Positions 58,882 to 64,000 of a stretch of 64,000 nucleotides of DNA are shown in pieces. This DNA comes from Bacteroidales bacterium (lineage in GTDB: Bacteria; Bacteroidota; Bacteroidia; Bacteroidales; UBA932). The notes under the pieces are model-generated. The model searched no databases. It worked only from the letters and a program-made list of their open reading frames with translations, and was not told the DNA's origin. The stretch covers positions 1 through 64,000 of the forward strand of contig JAFXNQ010000045.1 of NCBI GenBank assembly GCA_017529425.1, in the 5' to 3' direction. Numbering within the stretch: the first letter of the stretch is position 1; each line of letters opens with the position of its first letter. Position numbers and translations under genes: made by a program.

Positions 58882-59442
58882 ATGGAAAACACGATAAATG
58901 AAGATCGCAAGTGGAAGGTGCTCGAGAGCGAGTATCTTATACGGAGGCCGTGGCTGACGGCCCGCAGGGACCGGGCAGAGTTACCGGACGGCCGTATCAA
59001 CAATGAATACTACGTGCTGGAATATCCCGACTGGGTAAACATTATTGCCGTGACGGAAGATGGTGACATAGTGCTGGAGCGGCAATACCGCCACGGGTTG
59101 GGCAACACCTGCTACGAGCTGCCTTGCGGAGTGATAGAGAAGGGGGAGACACCGCTGGAGGCGGCAAAGCGCGAACTGCTGGAGGAGACCGGTTATGCCG
59201 GAGGCCAGTGGCAGGAGTGGATGATTCTCTCTCCCAATCCCGCCACAAGCAACAATCTGGCGCACAGTTTTCTGGCGTTAGGCGTAAAGAAGGTGGCGGG
59301 CCAAAGTCTGGATGCAACGGAGGATATAGAGGTGTATCTCAAAAGGCCGGAATATGTGCGCGAACTGCTGGTGAACAACCAGATCCTTCAGGCGCTTATG
59401 GCAGCTCCCCTGTGGAAATATTTCTTTGGTAAGGACAAATAA
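58882..59442 (+). CDS. Nudix hydrolase (ADP-ribose pyrophosphatase type)
   Basis: A 186-residue protein with the complete Nudix box GVIEKGETPLEAAKRELLEETGY (Gx5Ex7REUxEExGU), about residues 83-105. The preceding VLERQYRHGLGNTCYELPCG is typical of ADP-sugar pyrophosphatases. I chose ATG 58882 over upstream in-frame starts, which lie before the promoter. It is followed after five bases by the MMPL transporter gene. Confidence 0.9.
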   Translation: MENTINEDRKWKVLESEYLIRRPWLTARRDRAELPDGRINNEYYVLEYPDWVNIIAVTEDGDIVLERQYRHGLGNTCYELPCGVIEKGETPLEAAKRELLEETGYAGGQWQEWMILSPNPATSNNLAHSFLALGVKKVAGQSLDATEDIEVYLKRPEYVRELLVNNQILQALMAAPLWKYFFGKDK

Positions 59443-59447
59443 AAGTT

Positions 59448-62291
59448 ATGTCGGCATTCACCAGGTTCCTGGCGCGGAGGCGCGTATTGGTTTTTTGCCT
59501 TGTGGCGGGCCTGGCGGTGGCTGCGGCTATGATGGTGCCGCACATCAATATAAACACCGACATGACCAAATACATGCCCGACGATTACCCGATGAAGGTC
59601 GGGCTGGATATAGTCCGGGAGCAGATTCCCGGGATGGAGGAACAGATCAGCAGCCTTGGGGCAACGTTTGGCGACGGAGCCGACCTGATGCCCACCGACC
59701 TGCCGCGAACCTTGGCGATAGGGGTATCGCTGCTTTTTGTGGTGCTGCTGGTGATGTGCTCATCGCTGATGGAGGTTGTGTTGTTCCTGATTACCGCCCT
59801 TTGCGCAGTTGTGCTCAATATGGGTACGAATGCCCTCCGGGAGAGCGTATCCATGGTAACCAACACCTTGGCACCGGTGCTGCAGATGGTGCTCTCTATG
59901 GACTACTGCATCATCCTTATGAACCGCTACCGGCAGGAGCGCATGCAGGGTCTTTTGCCTCCAGATGCCATCCATATAGCGCTTAAGGGTTCCGCCTCCG
60001 CAATATTCAGCAGCGCCTTTACCACCATAGTGAGCCTGCTGATGCTCACTTTCATTAAGCTCAAGATCGGAGCCGACCTTGGTTATGCGCTGGCAAAAGG
60101 AGTGGCATTCTCGCTGCTGTGCTGCTTCACTATCCTTCCGACCCTGATGGTCTGGGCCGATAAGCAGGTCATCTTTAAGGTGAAGAAGACCCCGAAATTC
60201 CCGGCTGCGGCAGTGTCGCGCTTCCAGACCCGTTTCAAAGTGCCGCTCGCAGTGATGTTTGTGGCGATTGTGGCGTTGGCATTCTGGTTGCAGGGGCGTA
60301 CCCCAATCAACTTTGCCCCGACCTGGCAGAGCAAGGCCTCTGAGCACGTGCTGGAGAGCAATCCGATGTTGCTGTTATATGAAACGGAGAATGAGGATTT
60401 GGTGCCGAAACTGCTTGCGGCTCTGGAGAGTGACCCCAATGTGATACAGACCATAAGTTTCCCTACAACCCTCGGGCAGGAATGTACAGCCGTCCAGATG
60501 CGGGAGATGATGTCGGGTTTTGCTGCGGACTCCATCCCGGAGGATTTGCTGCAGATGGTTTATTATGCCCGTTCGCACCCCACTCTGGACGGTCGCCTCT
60601 CGTTTGCAGAAATACAGGATGCTGCGGAGAGCCTTGCCGCCTCCGGTCAGATGCCGGAAGGGGTAAACTTTGACGATATGGTGGCCGACCTGATGCGGCA
60701 GATGGAACCGGAGGAGCCGGCGGAGGAGGAAGTGCCGGTGCCTGTGCCGGACACCGTCCCGGCGGCTCCGCTGCCGGTAGCGCCTCTGTCGGAGGCCGAA
60801 ACTGCACCCGCTACTGCAGACACGCTGTATATCGCTCAGAATCAAGAAATCCCCGAGACGGTTGAACCGATGGTGCAAGAGTCTGCCGGGATAACCTATG
60901 AGGATGTAACTATGCAACGTACCGCGGCCGAGATTGCGGAGCTGATGGGGGTGGATAAAAAGCAGGTCAACATGGCGTTCCGCCTCGCCGGGAAAGCGGG
61001 TGGCACCATGAGCATGGCAGAGCTTTATATCTTTGTCCGCGACAATATCCTCACCAACAAGCGCTACGCCGCAATGGTGCCCAAAGATATGAAGCAAAAG
61101 TTTGCAGAGGCCGGGGTGCTGGTTGAGGATATACTGGCTGCGGGCCCTGCGGTTCAGCCAGAAGAAAAAGCTGTGGCTGAGGTAATTGCCGCATCCGATA
61201 CTCTTGCTTCGGAGTTGTCCGCGCCCGACACCATTCTGCTGTCAGAGGCTCCGGTTGTTGCAGAACCTGTTGTGGGAGTTACGCCTGAGACCTTGCCGGA
61301 ACCGGTTGAGCCGTCGCCTCTGGACAAACTCATCGACATGATGGTATCGGGGTGGCGTTACTCCTCCACCAGGGTTCATTCCGCCCTGAGTGCCGCCGGA
61401 GTGCCGGTATCCCGCGATGATATCGATATGCTCTATCTGTATGCACTCAGCAGGCGGGATTTTGACCCGGAGCAGACCATGACTCCGCAGGAGCTGGTCT
61501 GCTATGTGGCAGATACTCTCATGAAGATGCCGGCATTGCAGCGTATAGTCCCGGAACAGACCCGCAGCGCAGTGGACAGTGCCCGTGTGGTGATTGCGGA
61601 GAATGCCGGGATGCTGAGGGGAGAAAGATACTCCTTTGCCCTTGTCGGCACCAGCTATCCGCAGGAATCAGATTCTACATTCGCTTTTGTGGCATATGCC
61701 AATGCGGCTGCGGACTCTCTGCTGGGCGGAACCCATTACTGGATAGGGGAGTCGGAGATGTACAAAGAGCTCAAGGATGCATTCCCCTCTGAGTTGTTAC
61801 TGCTCACCATACTTACAGTGCTGGCTATCTACTTGATTGTGGCGGCCACATTCCGTTCTCTGCTGGTTCCTGTGCCGCTGGTGCTCTCTGTGCTCACCGG
61901 CGTATATGTAAACGTTATAGTGAGCGGCATCGGCGGCGGACAGATGTACTATCTGGCATACCTGATAATACAGGGAATCCTGATGGGAGCGGCGATAGAC
62001 TATTCTATACTGTTTACATCGTATTTCCGTGCGGCCCGCAAAAGTGGCGATGTACCGCATTCCATCCAGACTGCCTTCGAGGGCTCTTCCCACTCTGTGC
62101 TTACATCCGGGCTTATCCTGATTCTGGTGCCGATGGTGATGTCGTTTGTGATGGCCGACCCTATGATTGCCAGCATACTGAAGAGTTTGAGCATAGGTGC
62201 GCTGGCGGCGGTAATCATAATCCTGTTCCTGTTGCCCGCGATGCTGGCGGTGATGGATCCGATTATATCGTCAGACAAACGAAACAAATAA
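59448..62291 (+). CDS. MMPL/RND superfamily transporter with one short and one expanded loop
   Basis: A 947-residue inner-membrane protein with two blocks of membrane helices (about 85-260 and 783-935) plus helices at about 12-30 and 263-283. The loop after the first helix is only about 50 residues, whereas RND proteins usually have 150-200. The second loop is about 500 residues, with a Pro/Glu/Val-rich stretch (about 421-490) and repeated helical modules (SMAELYIFVRDNILTNKRYA and MTPQELVCYVADTLM). The TM4-like segment has SMDYCIILMNRYR, and the second half has AAIDYSILFTSYFR, the conserved proton-relay Asp region. The substrate is unknown, possibly lipid or hopanoid-like. Confidence 0.85.
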   Translation: MSAFTRFLARRRVLVFCLVAGLAVAAAMMVPHININTDMTKYMPDDYPMKVGLDIVREQIPGMEEQISSLGATFGDGADLMPTDLPRTLAIGVSLLFVVLLVMCSSLMEVVLFLITALCAVVLNMGTNALRESVSMVTNTLAPVLQMVLSMDYCIILMNRYRQERMQGLLPPDAIHIALKGSASAIFSSAFTTIVSLLMLTFIKLKIGADLGYALAKGVAFSLLCCFTILPTLMVWADKQVIFKVKKTPKFPAAAVSRFQTRFKVPLAVMFVAIVALAFWLQGRTPINFAPTWQSKASEHVLESNPMLLLYETENEDLVPKLLAALESDPNVIQTISFPTTLGQECTAVQMREMMSGFAADSIPEDLLQMVYYARSHPTLDGRLSFAEIQDAAESLAASGQMPEGVNFDDMVADLMRQMEPEEPAEEEVPVPVPDTVPAAPLPVAPLSEAETAPATADTLYIAQNQEIPETVEPMVQESAGITYEDVTMQRTAAEIAELMGVDKKQVNMAFRLAGKAGGTMSMAELYIFVRDNILTNKRYAAMVPKDMKQKFAEAGVLVEDILAAGPAVQPEEKAVAEVIAASDTLASELSAPDTILLSEAPVVAEPVVGVTPETLPEPVEPSPLDKLIDMMVSGWRYSSTRVHSALSAAGVPVSRDDIDMLYLYALSRRDFDPEQTMTPQELVCYVADTLMKMPALQRIVPEQTRSAVDSARVVIAENAGMLRGERYSFALVGTSYPQESDSTFAFVAYANAAADSLLGGTHYWIGESEMYKELKDAFPSELLLLTILTVLAIYLIVAATFRSLLVPVPLVLSVLTGVYVNVIVSGIGGGQMYYLAYLIIQGILMGAAIDYSILFTSYFRAARKSGDVPHSIQTAFEGSSHSVLTSGLILILVPMVMSFVMADPMIASILKSLSIGALAAVIIILFLLPAMLAVMDPIISSDKRNK

Positions 62292-62295
62292 TACC

Positions 62296-63336
62296 ATGAA
62301 AGCTAAAACATTGATACTGACCGCTATGGTCGCAGCCGCCCTCATTGCATGCGGATGCAGTGACAACACAGATAACAACCTGCCTCGCGGCAAGGCCACC
62401 GAGGCCCAGGCTGCCGCTTTTGACCGATGGTTTGAAGCTGAGGCTGCCGCAGGCCAGGAGATTCACAGTGCCATGCTGCTCCAGCACGGAAAGGTGATAG
62501 CGGAGTGCTGGATTGAACCCAACGCCCCCGACAGTGCTCATGTGATGCACTCTGTAAGCAAGACCTTCACCTCCATGGCGGTGGGACTTGCGATAGATGA
62601 AGGGTTGATAAAACTGGACGACCACCTTGTGGATTTCTTCCCGGACAAACTGCCTGGTGAGGTAAGCGATAACCTGCGGGCAATAACCGTGCGCGACCTT
62701 CTGACCATGAGCTGCGGCCATCAGATGGAGCATACAAATGAAATCCGCTATGGAGATGGAGAGGACTGGGTGGCGGAGTTTTTGAGTTTCCCCGTTGAAC
62801 ATGAGCCAGGAACTTATTTCTGCTATAATACAATTGGTACTTACATGCTCTCTGCAATCGTCTCCAAAGTAAGCGGAGAGAAGATGGTGGACTACCTGCA
62901 GCCCAGGCTATGGGAGCCTCTGGGCATTGAGAAGCCCTTCTGGAAAGAGTGTCCCAAGGGGAACAACTATGGCGGCTGGGGTCTCTATTTAAAGACAGAG
63001 GATATGGCAAAGCTGGGTCAGACGCTACTGGACGGAGGTAAATGGCACGGCAAGCAGGTTATTCCCGCCAACTGGGTTGCGGAGGCTGCCAGAGAGCAGA
63101 TGGACAACCGTCCGGAACACTATGATCCCGAGAACGACCCCAACCCCGACTGGCACCAGGGGTACTGCTATCAGATGTGGCGCTGCCGCCACAACGCCTT
63201 CCGCGCAGACGGAGCATATGGCCAATATATCATCGTTATCCCCGATAAGGATGCGGTGATGGCGATTACCGCCGAAGTGTCTAACATGCAGACCGAGCTG
63301 GCTTGGGTTTGGGATATCATTCTGCCGGTTCTTTAA
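62296..63336 (+). CDS. Serine hydrolase, class C beta-lactamase/PBP4*-like lipoprotein
   Basis: A 346-residue protein with a signal peptide and lipobox (LIACGC). The SxxK motif is SVSKTF (about residues 87-90) and the YxN motif is YNT in YFCYNTIGT. The third KTG-type motif is replaced by DGAYGQ. The usual targets are D-Ala peptides, amides or esters; a true beta-lactamase role is unlikely. It lies four bases after the MMPL gene, as the third gene of the Nudix operon. Confidence 0.88.
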   Translation: MKAKTLILTAMVAAALIACGCSDNTDNNLPRGKATEAQAAAFDRWFEAEAAAGQEIHSAMLLQHGKVIAECWIEPNAPDSAHVMHSVSKTFTSMAVGLAIDEGLIKLDDHLVDFFPDKLPGEVSDNLRAITVRDLLTMSCGHQMEHTNEIRYGDGEDWVAEFLSFPVEHEPGTYFCYNTIGTYMLSAIVSKVSGEKMVDYLQPRLWEPLGIEKPFWKECPKGNNYGGWGLYLKTEDMAKLGQTLLDGGKWHGKQVIPANWVAEAAREQMDNRPEHYDPENDPNPDWHQGYCYQMWRCRHNAFRADGAYGQYIIVIPDKDAVMAITAEVSNMQTELAWVWDIILPVL

Positions 63337-63342
63337 AGGATT

Positions 63343-64000
63343 TTACATCCCCATTCCGCCACCCCCGGGGATCATGCTTCCGTCAGAAGTGTTCTGGTCC
63401 ACGTCGTCGTTGTTGATGCCGCGACGTACTTTCTTGCTGCCACCGCGCATCTCGCCAAAGGTGTAGCTGATGTGAATGCCGACACTCTGGACAGGAACCT
63501 TGATGGTGTTCTTTACCTCAAAGTCCTTGCCCCAGGAGTATTCCTCTATGGTCAGGTAGCGGGAGAACAGGGGGGTCATACCCTCCAGGCTTACGCTGAG
63601 TTTCTCGTTGAAGAAGGTTTTTGTGAGGCCCATCATGCCAAACTGGAAGGGTGCGCTGCGACCCTGCAGGGAGATGTCCCCTCCGCGGATAAAGGTGTTG
63701 AGGCTGAGGCGTATATCCCAGAAGATGGAGGTTTGGAAGCCGGCGAACGCCCCGTAGTCCAATCCTGAATTTCTGAGGCCCAGCTCTTCGCTGTTGTAGA
63801 TGTTGTAGTCGAGGTCTCCGTTCACATACAGGCGTGTCTTGCCGCTGATGTTCCAGTTTGCATACAGGTCCAGTCCGGTGCTGCTGTGGTTGACAATGTT
63901 GCCGTAGGTGGTGTTGAGCACGTTGCCGTCGTAGAAAGAATATTCGCTGATACCGCCCTTGCCCAGGCGTTCGCGCATTTTGAGGCTGATTACCCACTTG
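63343..64000 (-). CDS. Outer-membrane beta-barrel family protein, C-terminal part
   Basis: The gene enters from the right edge; 218 codons are visible and no start can be seen. Alternating hydrophobic and polar strands with aromatic girdle residues (GLDLYANWNISGKTRLYVNGDLDYNIYN) and turns indicate a TonB-receptor-like barrel of the OMP_b-brl_3 type. After the barrel comes a short tail ending GGGGMGM, which is common in this Bacteroidetes family. It lies six bases from the convergent serine hydrolase gene. Confidence 0.85.
   Translation of the reverse strand, partial: KWVISLKMRERLGKGGISEYSFYDGNVLNTTYGNIVNHSSTGLDLYANWNISGKTRLYVNGDLDYNIYNSEELGLRNSGLDYGAFAGFQTSIFWDIRLSLNTFIRGGDISLQGRSAPFQFGMMGLTKTFFNEKLSVSLEGMTPLFSRYLTIEEYSWGKDFEVKNTIKVPVQSVGIHISYTFGEMRGGSKKVRRGINNDDVDQNTSDGSMIPGGGGMGM

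Noticed and set aside
62296-63336. A beta-lactamase resistance gene
   Set aside because: It has SxxK and YxN, but no KTG motif. The lipoprotein form and its operon with Nudix and MMPL genes fit a general serine hydrolase.

Overview
The window is a chromosomal segment from a member of the Bacteroidota, most likely order Bacteroidales. Two things show this. Almost every operon start carries the Bacteroidetes -7 element TAnnTTTG (TATCTTTG, TATTTTTG, TATATTTG and so on), often with TTTG about 18-22 bases upstream. The gene content also fits: DUF4293, a fimbrillin-like lipoprotein, GT3-type glycogen synthase fused to phosphorylase, a eukaryote-like IleRS and SirB1-like proteins. The core is GC-rich and densely packed, with many 1-10 base overlaps. 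The first ~0.7 kb is clearly more AT-rich and looks acquired.

Left edge (1-1058): the 5' part of a CD-NTase gene, the signalling enzyme of CBASS anti-phage systems, reads off the left edge from its own promoter. It is followed by a 0.6 kb non-coding stretch with strong dyads. Core block 1 (1059-22515): galKM, tRNA-Gly(CCC), an M23/LysM peptidase coupled to a TPR protein, a SirB1-like protein, DUF4293, rmuC, a small unknown gene under a palindromic promoter, an O-methyltransferase and M16 peptidase, dnaX (apparently leaderless), lptB, engB-prs-nadE, xseAB-glgB, and a greA-HIT-thioredoxin-like operon.

Glycogen block (22123-32131): one minus-strand operon encodes debranching enzyme, a GT4 glycosyltransferase, a GH57 enzyme and a 1412-residue fusion of glycogen synthase with glycogen phosphorylase. 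It continues into ribF and a small membrane protein. With glgB nearby this gives synthesis, branching, debranching and phosphorolysis of glycogen.

Peptide-export block A (32852-37859): a C39-peptidase ABC exporter, two small double-glycine-leader peptide genes, TolC and HlyD, running into tsaB. Both predicted mature peptides contain a GxxxG motif, so a class IIb-like two-peptide bacteriocin or signal pair is the best hypothesis. I regard this as the most interesting system in the window. One of the two peptide genes (35338-35517) is only 59 codons long.

Core block 2 (38114-43989): cvpA and ileS (divergent), a DksA/TraR-like protein, lspA, a DUF4298-deoxyribosyltransferase-like fusion, an elaborate repeat and terminator region, and tRNA-Ser(TGA). 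A fimbrillin-like/tyrosine-phosphatase lipoprotein and an SGNH hydrolase then diverge from a shared promoter region. Next comes a ferritin-GPx-OhrR-like stress operon with two matching dyads around its promoter.

Peptide-export block B (48477-55396): a second, unrelated export operon of NHLM type (HlyD, two ABC ATPase-permeases, TolC, adaptor). Its ABC proteins lack a C39 peptidase, and I see no precursor gene beside it. The right end holds a ZIP transporter, a rhodanese-flavin oxidoreductase fusion, a lipoprotein gene split by an in-frame TAG, a Nudix-MMPL-serine hydrolase operon, and the 3' part of an outer-membrane beta-barrel gene that runs off the right edge.
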